Positions 1-6,201 of a stretch of DNA of 12,102 bases are shown here, in pieces. The position numbers and the translations under genes are program-made. The stretch covers positions 1-12,102 of the forward strand of contig CAZQSM010000063.1 in the NCBI GenBank assembly GCA_964596065.1. The letters are read 5' to 3'. The stretch's first letter is position 1, and every line of letters begins with the position of its first letter. The notes beneath the pieces are model-generated. The model was not told the origin of the DNA. It did not search any database and saw only the letters and a list, made by a program, of their open reading frames with translations. This DNA is from SZUA-254 sp964596065. Lineage in GTDB: Bacteria > Bacteroidota > Ignavibacteria > UBA10030 > SZUA-254.

Positions 1-33
1 GCGAAGAGGGCCGCGGAGGAGAAGAAAAAATAG
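1..33 (+). CDS. 3' end of an unidentified gene (partial)
   Basis: Reading from base 1, ten codons give a Lys/Glu/Ala-rich tail (AKRAAEEKKK) and then a TAG stop at 31-33. The tail looks like a charged C-terminus of a real protein and sits 92 bases upstream of holA on the same strand. The fragment is too short to identify the product, and it could be chance, because the other two plus frames are also open here. Confidence 0.3.
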   Translation, partial: AKRAAEEKKK

Positions 34-125
34 CCGGGAGAATACCGGAGCGCCGGGAGCCCGCGGGAGATCCGGGGTCGGGACGCGAAGCCGCCCCGGC
101 CGTCGGGTTTCCCGCGCGCGTTGTT

Positions 126-1169
126 ATGGGCAGACAGACGTCATACCGAAAACCGGGGGACTCGTTCGAGACGCTCCGGCAGTCGCTCGGGAAGGGTGAA
201 CCCGGTCCGGCCTACCTGATCCACGGGAACGAACAGCTGCTGATCGACCGCGCGGCCGCGCTGATCGGCGATCGGGCGGCCGCCGGCGATCCTTCCGGGA
301 TGAACCGCCAGCTGTTCGACGGCACCGAGGCCGACTCGCGCGATATCGCCCTCGCGGCGTCCGCGTATCCGATGCTCGGGATGCGGCGCCTTGTCGTCGT
401 GAAGGACGCCGACAAACTCGGCGCCACGGAAGCCCTCGAGGCGTACCTCCGGGATCCCAGCCCGACGACGACGCTCGTCCTGATCGCCGCCAAACCGGAT
501 TTCCGGCGGCAGCTGTTCCGTGTCGCCAGGGAGGCCTCGGTGGTGGTCGAGTGCAACACCCCGTACGACGACAAGATCGCCGCCTGGATCGGGGCGGAGA
601 TCGCCTCCGCGGGCAGGAGCCTTGACGCGGAGGGGATCGAACTCCTGAGGGTGTCGGTCGGCGGCTCGCTCGCCGAACTGTCGAACGAGCTGGAGAAGCT
701 CTACACCTACGTCGGAGGCAGGACGGCGATCACGGCCGGGGACGTGGCGGCGGTGGTCGGCGTGTCGCGGCAGTTTTCGGTGTTCGACCTCCAACGCGCC
801 CTGGGCGGGCGGGACGCACGGAGCGCGCTGGCGATCCTCACCAGGATGATCGGCGCAGGGGAAAACATGACGAAGTGCGTCGCCCAGCTCACCGGGTACT
901 TCGAGAAGCTCTGGCTCCTCCCGGCGACGGGCGGGGCCCCTGATGGGGCGGCGTCCCTCCCCGGCGTCCACCCGTTCTTCGTACGCGAATACGTCGACGC
1001 CCGCAGGAATTTCAGCGACGAGATGCTCTCGGGGTGTTTCCTGGCGCTCCGGGACGCGGACCTCGCCCTCAAATCGTCGGGGGGGACCCCTTCCGGCGTC
1101 ATGACGGAACTCGTCCACACCATCACGCGGAACCCATCAGCCGCGCCGTATGCCCACGGGGTCAACTGA
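126..1169 (+). CDS. holA: DNA polymerase III subunit delta (HolA)
   Basis: This is the delta subunit of the clamp-loader complex, which opens the beta sliding clamp for loading onto primed DNA. The 347-residue length matches the family (about 340). The N-terminal part has the typical start of domain I (PAYLIHGNEQLLIDRA, residues 28-43), followed by the hydrophobic strand region RRLVVVKDADKLG near residues 87-99. The middle has the SLAELSNELEKL helix around residues 180-192. The C-terminal third carries the FSVFDLQRALGGRDARSAL region and the helical collar domain. As expected for delta, there is no Walker A motif. The ATG at 126 is chosen because it places the family's conserved start about 28 residues in; there is no clear Shine-Dalgarno sequence. 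The frame is open back to the left edge of the window, so a start further upstream cannot be excluded. The assignment is made from recognition of the whole protein pattern. Confidence 0.9.
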   Translation: MGRQTSYRKPGDSFETLRQSLGKGEPGPAYLIHGNEQLLIDRAAALIGDRAAAGDPSGMNRQLFDGTEADSRDIALAASAYPMLGMRRLVVVKDADKLGATEALEAYLRDPSPTTTLVLIAAKPDFRRQLFRVAREASVVVECNTPYDDKIAAWIGAEIASAGRSLDAEGIELLRVSVGGSLAELSNELEKLYTYVGGRTAITAGDVAAVVGVSRQFSVFDLQRALGGRDARSALAILTRMIGAGENMTKCVAQLTGYFEKLWLLPATGGAPDGAASLPGVHPFFVREYVDARRNFSDEMLSGCFLALRDADLALKSSGGTPSGVMTELVHTITRNPSAAPYAHGVN

Positions 1170-1184
1170 CCGCCGGACGACGGG

Positions 1185-1214
1185 GGAACAATCCCGGCCA
1201 CCCGGGCGTATAAT
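1185..1214 (+). promoter_or_regulatory. Candidate ECF-type promoter for the sigma factor gene
   Basis: GGAAC at 1185-1189 is followed, after 17 bases, by CGTA at 1207-1210. This resembles the -35 AAC and -10 CGT elements that many ECF sigma factors recognise, often at their own genes. The same stretch also reads TATAAT at 1209-1214, so a housekeeping sigma factor could use the -10 part, but there is no good TTGACA-like -35 at the right distance. Transcription would start near 1220, leaving a leader of about 33 bases before the ATG at 1254. The site lies in the 84-base gap after holA. Autoregulation is an inference. Confidence 0.5.
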
Positions 1215-1253
1215 CGTCGCCACGTGACGGGCGGCCCGCGCGTCACCCGGACG

Positions 1254-1832
1254 ATGACCGACGAGGAGCTCGTCGCCGCGTTCGTGGACGGTTCGACCGA
1301 GGCATACTCGGCGCTGGTGGGCAGGTACAAGGACCCGCTCGTCAATTTCGTGTACAGGATGCTGGGGGACTACGAGTGCGCGCTCGACCTGGTGCAGGAC
1401 ACGTTCGTCCGGCTCAACGAGAAGGCCGGGAGCTACCGGCCCGTGGCGAAGTTTTCGACCTGGATCTACACGATCGCCGCGAACCTCGCCAGGAGCGAAC
1501 TACGGCGGAGGAAGTGGCGTTTGTCGGGCGGGAGACCGCGGCACGCGGAGCCGATCGCGGATCCCGTGCTCGACGCGCCCGACCCGGGAGCGCTTCCCGA
1601 CACTCTCGCCGGCCGGGCGATCTCCTCGGCGAAGGTCGCGGAGGCGCTGGCGGCCCTGCCGGCGTCGTTCCGGGAAGCGGTCGTGCTCTTTTACATCGAG
1701 GACCTGCCGTATGAGGAAATCTGCAGCATCCTGGGAATCCGGATGGGGACCCTGAAATCGCGCCTGAGCCGGGCGCGCGCCATGCTGGAGCGGTCCCTGC
1801 GTCCGCTGCTGGAGTCCGATGACGCCGGCTGA
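1254..1832 (+). CDS. ECF-family RNA polymerase sigma factor (RpoE-like)
   Basis: This is an extracytoplasmic-function sigma-70 factor of 192 residues that would direct RNA polymerase to a small stress or envelope regulon. Counting from the ATG, region 2 runs from about residue 5 to 90. It includes the core-binding motif DLVQDTFVRL (residues 45-54) and the -10-reading helix FSTWIYTIAANLARSELRRR (67-86). A variable linker with many Pro and Asp residues follows. Region 4 covers about residues 133-182, with a helix-turn-helix in LPYEEICSILGIRMGTLKSR (151-170). The ATG at 1254 begins MTDEELV, the usual start in this family. An in-frame GTG at 1224 would add ten residues, but it sits within a few bases of the predicted transcription start. 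The next gene overlaps the 3' end by 14 bases, so the two are probably co-translated. The subgroup and target genes cannot be told from the window. Confidence 0.92.
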   Translation: MTDEELVAAFVDGSTEAYSALVGRYKDPLVNFVYRMLGDYECALDLVQDTFVRLNEKAGSYRPVAKFSTWIYTIAANLARSELRRRKWRLSGGRPRHAEPIADPVLDAPDPGALPDTLAGRAISSAKVAEALAALPASFREAVVLFYIEDLPYEEICSILGIRMGTLKSRLSRARAMLERSLRPLLESDDAG

Positions 1833-2499
1833 CGACATGGACAACCGGCTCCGCAGGCTCTTCCGCGGACTGCCGCGTGCGAAGGCGCCCGGGGATTTCG
1901 AGGCGGGGGTCGCCGCGCGGATCGCCCGGGAGGGGGCGCCGGGCCGGCCGTGGATTCCACGGCTGACGCCGTTCGCCGTTCCCGGTCTCGCGCTCCTCCT
2001 CGTCGGGGCGCTTTCGTATCTTGCCTATTTAACCCAATTCAGGTACGAAGGCGGGGAGCCAACACGCCCCGCCGGTGAACCATCGCCGGCGACGGTGCCC
2101 GGATCCATCCGGGAATACCCGTCTCCGGCAGCGGCCCCGCCGGCGGGCGGGACGGAAAAGCCGGCGGCGCGGGAGGCGCCCCTCCGGGGATCCGGGGTGA
2201 GGGACCGGGCTCCCGATCGGACTGACCGGAACGCCGTCGAAAAAAAACTGGAACCGCCGGCCCATTCCCGGCCGGATCGCTCCGCCTCGGACCCCCGGGG
2301 CGCGAAGGAAAACGTGACCACAGAGCCGTCGCTCCGGGGGAAGAACGTTCCCGGCAGGACGCTGATGACCGAGCCTCCGCTCCGGGACACGGCCGGAATC
2401 ACCGATTCCGTGGCCGTCAGCGACACGCTGAACACCGACACACCAAACGGTACCACGCAGGGCCTCCGCGATACCCTCAGGAACCCGCGGCCGGAGTGA
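1819..2499 (+). CDS. Single-pass membrane protein, possible anti-sigma factor
   Basis: No family is recognised with certainty. The 226-residue protein has three parts. A basic cytoplasmic arm (residues 1-48) contains LRRLFRGLPRAKAPGDFEAG, a pattern often seen at the start of small membrane proteins encoded beside ECF sigma genes. One strong membrane helix follows at about residues 51-73 (FAVPGLALLLVGALSYLAYL). The rest is a long Pro/Arg/Asp/Thr-rich, probably disordered periplasmic tail. The zinc-binding HxxxCxxC motif of classical anti-sigma factors is absent; the protein has no Cys at all. The tail repeats a short unit, PLRG, SLRG, PLRD, GLRD, at about residues 121, 171, 187 and 215. The start overlaps the sigma gene by 14 bases, with GGAG four bases upstream; an ATG at 1837 is an alternative. 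The anti-sigma role is inferred from position and topology. Confidence 0.7.
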   Translation: MTPADDMDNRLRRLFRGLPRAKAPGDFEAGVAARIAREGAPGRPWIPRLTPFAVPGLALLLVGALSYLAYLTQFRYEGGEPTRPAGEPSPATVPGSIREYPSPAAAPPAGGTEKPAAREAPLRGSGVRDRAPDRTDRNAVEKKLEPPAHSRPDRSASDPRGAKENVTTEPSLRGKNVPGRTLMTEPPLRDTAGITDSVAVSDTLNTDTPNGTTQGLRDTLRNPRPE

Positions 2500-2514
2500 C
2501 CGTCGGCCGGTTTC

Positions 2515-2543
2515 TTGACATCCTCTCACCGATGTAGTACATT
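2515..2543 (+). promoter_or_regulatory. Sigma-70-type promoter for the SPOR-domain gene
   Basis: A perfect -35 TTGACA at 2515-2520 and a -10 TACATT at 2538-2543 are separated by the ideal 17 bases. The predicted start of transcription is near 2550, about 26 bases before the ATG at 2576. A GGGAGA ribosome binding site (2565-2570) lies in between. The site follows the stop of the upstream membrane-protein gene by 15 bases, so the SPOR gene can be expressed independently of the sigma factor unit. Confidence 0.75.
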
Positions 2544-2575
2544 GATCGTCCGAGCTCAACCACCGGGAGAACCCC

Positions 2576-3166
2576 ATGCCTCTGAACGTCAACGAATCCG
2601 AAGACCGGAAGGAACCGTCGTCCGTCGTGCCGCCTGAACCGCCCGGGCCGGAGCCAGCAGGGGGCGGCGGTGGAAGGCGTGGGGTGGTCCTCTGGATCGT
2701 ACTCCTGGCGGTGGTCGCGTCGGGCGTCTTCCTGGCGATCCAGTTCGGTATCATTCCGACGGGGAAGGCTCCCGATCCGCGCGTCTCCGCGGCCGGTGAT
2801 CCCCCCCCGACCGGCCCGGCGGTCGCCGACCAGGGTCCCGGGGATTCCATAACCCCGCCCGCGCCGGCCGGGGAAACGTCCGCTCCCGTCGGCACGGGGA
2901 AGGGGCGGGCCGGATCGGTGGGCGGGCCGACTGATACCGACGGGAACTACACAATATTCATCAGCGCGTACAGCCTGGCGACCGATGCCGAGGAACTGGC
3001 GGGACGCTGGAGGAAGGCGGGCTACAACGCGTTCATCCGGCATACCTCCGGATGGTACCGGGTCGGCCTGGGCCGGTACAGGACGATCGCGGGCGCGCGG
3101 GAGGAGGCGGAAAGGCTCCGGCAGGCGTTCGAGGAGGGGTATTGGATCGGCCGCGCGGACCTCTGA
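2576..3166 (+). CDS. SPOR-domain membrane protein
   Basis: SPOR domains bind peptidoglycan stripped of stem peptides at the division septum, so this is likely a cell-envelope protein acting at or near the septum. The 196-residue chain has a short cytoplasmic arm rich in Pro and Gly (1-35) and one membrane helix (about 37-60, VVLWIVLLAVVASGVFLAI). A Pro/Ala/Gly-rich periplasmic linker (about 61-121) leads to a C-terminal SPOR domain (about 123-196). The SPOR part shows the expected order: a strand NYTIFISAY, the helix DAEELAGRWRKAGYNAFI, the strand WYRVGLGRYRT and a second helix EEAERLRQAF. The layout resembles FtsN and DamX in having a cytoplasmic tail, one helix, a linker and SPOR, but SPOR proteins differ too much for a firm gene name. 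It has its own promoter and a good ribosome binding site, and rpmE follows in the same direction. Confidence 0.88.
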   Translation: MPLNVNESEDRKEPSSVVPPEPPGPEPAGGGGGRRGVVLWIVLLAVVASGVFLAIQFGIIPTGKAPDPRVSAAGDPPPTGPAVADQGPGDSITPPAPAGETSAPVGTGKGRAGSVGGPTDTDGNYTIFISAYSLATDAEELAGRWRKAGYNAFIRHTSGWYRVGLGRYRTIAGAREEAERLRQAFEEGYWIGRADL

Positions 3167-3171
3167 ACGTA

Positions 3172-3200
3172 TTGCGAAACAGGCCTTTTCTTCTTATATT
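3172..3200 (+). promoter_or_regulatory. Sigma-70-type promoter for rpmE
   Basis: The -35 TTGCGA (3172-3177) and -10 TATATT (3195-3200) are separated by exactly 17 bases, in an AT-rich patch that stands out from the GC-rich surroundings. Transcription would begin near 3207, about 29 bases before the rpmE ATG. GGAG at 3225-3228, seven bases before the ATG, is the ribosome binding site. No clear Zur-type palindrome is visible, so there is no sign of zinc control. Confidence 0.75.
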
Positions 3201-3235
3201 GTTCATCCCAGTACCCGATTTTTTGGAGATTTTCG

Positions 3236-3466
3236 ATGAAAAAAGGCATTCATCCACAGTACAAACGCTCGACCATCACCTGCATCTGCGGCAACGCGTT
3301 CGAAACCCGCTCGACGCTCGGTGACCTGAAGGTGGAAATCTGCTCCGCCTGCCATCCGTTTTTCACCGGCAAGCAGAAGCTGGTCGATTCGGCGGGCCGC
3401 GTGGAACGTTTTCAGAAGAAATATGCGAAGAAGCCGAAGGAAGCGGAAGCTGTCCCCGCCTCCTGA
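3236..3466 (+). CDS. rpmE: 50S ribosomal protein L31 (zinc-binding form)
   Basis: L31 is a small protein of the large ribosomal subunit that forms a bridge to the 30S head. The 76-residue chain begins MKKGIHPQYK, the hallmark start of the family. It has four zinc-ligand cysteines: C16 and C18 (CICG) and C36 and C39 (CSAC), followed by HPFFTGKQKLVDSAGRVERF, the conserved core. It is therefore the zinc-binding (C+) paralogue rather than the cysteine-less form made under zinc limitation. The Lys/Glu/Ala-rich C-terminal tail after residue 60 is slightly longer than usual. The gene is framed by its own promoter and an intrinsic terminator, so it is probably a single-gene transcript. Confidence 0.97.
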   Translation: MKKGIHPQYKRSTITCICGNAFETRSTLGDLKVEICSACHPFFTGKQKLVDSAGRVERFQKKYAKKPKEAEAVPAS

Positions 3467-3502
3467 CCCCGGCATCGGCTGACCGTTCTCACAGGACATT
3501 GA

Positions 3503-3538
3503 AACGGAATCTCGCTGACCCGGGATTCCGTTTTTTTT
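3503..3538 (+). terminator. Intrinsic terminator after rpmE
   Basis: AACGGAATC (3503-3511) pairs with GATTCCGTT (3524-3532) to make a nine-pair stem around a loop of about 12 bases. The T run at 3531-3538 overlaps the base of the stem. This is a classic rho-independent terminator 36 bases after the rpmE stop. It ends only 12 bases before the ATG of the next gene. Confidence 0.88.
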
Positions 3539-3550
3539 CATCCCACAACG

Positions 3551-4804
3551 ATGATCCACTGCCTCTTCGAAGATAAGGCCCCCGACTTTCTTCCCCTGGT
3601 GCACTTCCGGCCGGTGTACGACCTGACGTGCGGCGTCCTCACGATGCGCGAAAAATGGGAGGCGGCCCTCCGCGGCAAACAGCTGAAGTTCGCGATGCGA
3701 GGGGAACTCCATGAATACCGCGCCCGTCCGGACCGGCTCGCCGGACCCGACGCGGCTTCCGCGGAGTGGACGTGGCTCATCAACGCGACGGTCTTCCCCG
3801 ACGCGGCGCTCACCGGGCTGCTCCGGAAGACGCCCCGGGTTTCCACCGTCTACACCGACGGGGCCACCGTCGTGGCCGCGTCGGTGAAGGAGGCGGAGCT
3901 CAACGCCCTTTTTTCCGGATGGACGTCCCCGCTCCCCGACTTTTCACTCCTCCCGGGAATCCGGCGGGTCGAAGCCCCCGCGCGGCGGATCTCGCATTTC
4001 TGGGACCTCGTGCGGCACAACGCGGACGAAATTTCCTCAGACCGGGAGCTGCTGAACAAGGGACTGCGTCGGTTGAAACCGAAGAACCATCCCGGGGCCC
4101 ACTTCGTCAGGGGGGAAGGGATCTTCGCCGGAAAACGGTGCGTCGTCAAGCCGGGAGCGGTCATCGACGCCGAGCGCGGCCCGGTGGTCATCGGTCCCGA
4201 CGTCACGATCATGCCCAACGCCGTCATCATCGGGCCCGCGGCCATCGGCACCGGTTCGACGATCAAGGTCGGGGCGAAAATCTACGGCGGCACCACGATC
4301 GGGGCCCACTGCAAGGTAGGGGGGGAGGTCGAGGCGTCGGTGATGCTCCCCTGGTCGAACAAACAACACGAAGGATTCCTCGGGCACTCCTACCTCGCGA
4401 GCTGGGTGAACCTCGGTGCCGACACGAACACCAGCGACCTCAAGAACACCTACGGCCCCGTGTCGGTCGTCCGGCGGGGGAAGCGGATCGACACCGGGAT
4501 GCAGTTCCTCGGGCTCACGATGGGCGATCATTCGAAGAGCGGCATCAACGTGATGTTCGACACCGGGACGGTGGTCGGGGTCTGCTGCAACGTCTTCGGG
4601 GCGGGCCTTCCCCCGAAGGAGATCCCATCGTTCAGCTGGGGCGGTCCGACGGCGTTCACGCCGTACGATCCGGTGAAGGGGCTCGAGGTCATGGCCATCG
4701 TGATGGCCCGGCGCAACATCCGGCCGGGCGAGGCGTACGCGAGGACGGTCAGGGAGGTGTTCGAACGGACCGCCCCCGACCGCGAGATCGCCGGGGTGCG
4801 CTGA
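3551..4804 (+). CDS. GlmU-like sugar nucleotidyltransferase/acyltransferase (Bacteroidetes type)
   Basis: This 417-residue protein resembles the family found in place of canonical GlmU in Bacteroidetes and relatives (described as alternative bacterial GlmU). It is thought to work in making UDP-GlcNAc or a related activated sugar. The N-terminal half (1-180) begins IHCLFEDKAPDFLPLVHFRP, the family's signature start. It lacks the LxxGxGTRM nucleotide-binding loop of normal pyrophosphorylases. The C-terminal half (about 188-345) is a left-handed beta helix of hexapeptide repeats (VIGPDVTIMPNAVIIGP and following turns), as in acetyl- and acyltransferases. The conserved NKQHEGFLGHSYLASWVNLG (270-289) is likely the active-site region. 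No Shine-Dalgarno is seen before the ATG, and the rpmE terminator ends 12 bases upstream. The rsmB start codon follows the stop codon directly. The exact substrate is unknown. Confidence 0.82.
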   Translation: MIHCLFEDKAPDFLPLVHFRPVYDLTCGVLTMREKWEAALRGKQLKFAMRGELHEYRARPDRLAGPDAASAEWTWLINATVFPDAALTGLLRKTPRVSTVYTDGATVVAASVKEAELNALFSGWTSPLPDFSLLPGIRRVEAPARRISHFWDLVRHNADEISSDRELLNKGLRRLKPKNHPGAHFVRGEGIFAGKRCVVKPGAVIDAERGPVVIGPDVTIMPNAVIIGPAAIGTGSTIKVGAKIYGGTTIGAHCKVGGEVEASVMLPWSNKQHEGFLGHSYLASWVNLGADTNTSDLKNTYGPVSVVRRGKRIDTGMQFLGLTMGDHSKSGINVMFDTGTVVGVCCNVFGAGLPPKEIPSFSWGGPTAFTPYDPVKGLEVMAIVMARRNIRPGEAYARTVREVFERTAPDREIAGVR

Positions 4805-6196
4805 ATGAGCGGCCCCGCGACGACCGGCCAGACGGAGGGCGTCCCCGCCCAGGCCGGCATCCTCTACGCCGGCGCGAGGGGAATCGCGATCAAGATCCTC
4901 AACCGGGTCGAGCGCACCGACGCCTACCTGGACAAACTCCTCGACGCGGAGCTCCGCTCGAACGAACTTTCCGACCCCGACAAGGGACTCCTCGCGGAGA
5001 TCGTCCACGGCGTCGTGCGGTGGCAGGGGCGCCTCGACTGGGTGCTCAATGGATTCACGCACGGAAACTTCAGCAAGTCGGACGTCAACATCAAGAACGC
5101 GATGCGGGTCGGGCTCTACCAGATATTCTTCCTCACGCAGGTCCCGCATTACGCCGCCGTGAACGAAGCGGTCGAGTTCGTGAAGCGGATCAGGGGCGAG
5201 AAGACGGGCAACATGGTCAACGCGGTGCTGCGCAGCATCCTCCGGACGCTCGACGGGATCCATTACCCGAACCCCGACAACGACCCGCTGCAATATCTCG
5301 CCGTGTACCATTCCCACCCGATCTGGATGGTCCGCCGGTGGGCCGGGCGGTTCCAGGGGGAGGAACTCGTGAAATTTCTCAACGCGAACAACGAGATCCC
5401 GGGCCTGACCCTGAGGGTGAACAAGCTCAGGCTGACCCCGCCCGAGTTCCTCGGGGTGCTCGACGAAAACCGGGTGCCGTACCAGGGATCGGCCTTCATC
5501 GACTATTTCGTCAAGGTGAAGGGCCTCGGCCAGATCGCCAGGCTGAAAATCTTCCAGGACGGCTATTTCTCGATCCAGGACGAGAGCGCGGCGCTGCCGG
5601 TCATCCTGCTCGATCCCCGGCCGGGGGAGACGATCCTCGACCTGTGCGCGGCCCCCGGGGGGAAAACCACGTTCATCGGCGAACTGACCGGGAACCGCGG
5701 CACCGTGGTGGCCGTGGACCGGTACGAAAACAAGCTCGACCTCATCAGGCGGGGCTGCGCCCGCCTGGGGATCACGGACGTCTCCTTCGCCGTGGCTGAC
5801 GCGAGGGAGTTCACGGCGGAACCGGCCGACAAGGTCCTCGTGGACGCACCCTGTTCCGGCCTCGGCACCCTTCGGAAGAAGCCGGACATCAAATGGAAGC
5901 GCCAGCCTGAGGACATCGTGAAGCTCTGCGCGCTGCAGAAGGAGATCCTCGACAACGCCGCGACCCTCGTGAAACCGGGGGGTGTCCTGGTCTACAGCAC
6001 CTGTACCACCGAACCCGAGGAAAACCGCCAGCAGGTCGAGGCGTTTTTGTCCCGGCATCCCGGCTTCAGCGTTGAGGACGCCTCGGCGTTCGTCGCGCGG
6101 GCTGTCGTCACGCCGGAAGGCTTTATCGAGACCTTCCCCCACGTCCACCATGTGGACGGGTCGTTCGCGGCACGATTACGAAACAACAGAAACTGA
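4805..6196 (+). CDS. rsmB: 16S rRNA (cytosine-C5)-methyltransferase, RsmB family
   Basis: This enzyme uses S-adenosylmethionine to methylate C967 (E. coli numbering) of 16S rRNA. The protein has 463 residues. An N-terminal NusB-like RNA-binding domain (about 25-150, with ILNRVERTDAYLDKLL and VPHYAAVNEAVEFVK) is followed by the catalytic Rossmann domain (about 165-460). Visible motifs are the SAM-binding loop LDLCAAPGGKTTF (278-290), acidic D305 in AVDRYENK, VLVDAPCSGLGT with C350, and VYSTCTTEPEEN with C400. C350 and C400 are the two conserved cysteines of m5C methyltransferases; by family knowledge the second (motif VI) is the nucleophile. About 24 extra residues precede the NusB domain, so an internal start is possible. 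The ATG abuts the preceding TGA with no gap, which suggests translational coupling. tdh begins six bases after the rsmB stop. Confidence 0.93.
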   Translation: MSGPATTGQTEGVPAQAGILYAGARGIAIKILNRVERTDAYLDKLLDAELRSNELSDPDKGLLAEIVHGVVRWQGRLDWVLNGFTHGNFSKSDVNIKNAMRVGLYQIFFLTQVPHYAAVNEAVEFVKRIRGEKTGNMVNAVLRSILRTLDGIHYPNPDNDPLQYLAVYHSHPIWMVRRWAGRFQGEELVKFLNANNEIPGLTLRVNKLRLTPPEFLGVLDENRVPYQGSAFIDYFVKVKGLGQIARLKIFQDGYFSIQDESAALPVILLDPRPGETILDLCAAPGGKTTFIGELTGNRGTVVAVDRYENKLDLIRRGCARLGITDVSFAVADAREFTAEPADKVLVDAPCSGLGTLRKKPDIKWKRQPEDIVKLCALQKEILDNAATLVKPGGVLVYSTCTTEPEENRQQVEAFLSRHPGFSVEDASAFVARAVVTPEGFIETFPHVHHVDGSFAARLRNNRN

Positions 6197-6201
6197 ACCC
6201 C

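Noticed and set aside
34..69. Three copies of a CGGGAG-type word upstream of holA
   Set aside because: The copies are short, unevenly spaced and expected in GC-rich DNA; no regulatory meaning can be supported.
1224..1253. GTG at 1224 as the sigma factor start
   Set aside because: It would lie within a few bases of the predicted transcription start and adds ten residues not typical of the family; the ATG at 1254 gives the usual MTDEELV start.
3766..5799. A 677-codon open frame on the plus strand across the GlmU-like and rsmB genes
   Set aside because: It is extremely rich in Arg, Gly, Pro and His, resembles no family, and overlaps two well-supported genes in another frame. Long stop-free frames are expected by chance at this GC content.
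4037..6151. A 704-codon open frame on the minus strand over the same genes
   Set aside because: It is an antisense shadow of rsmB and the GlmU-like gene, with unnatural Asp/Arg/His/Val-rich composition and no recognisable domain.
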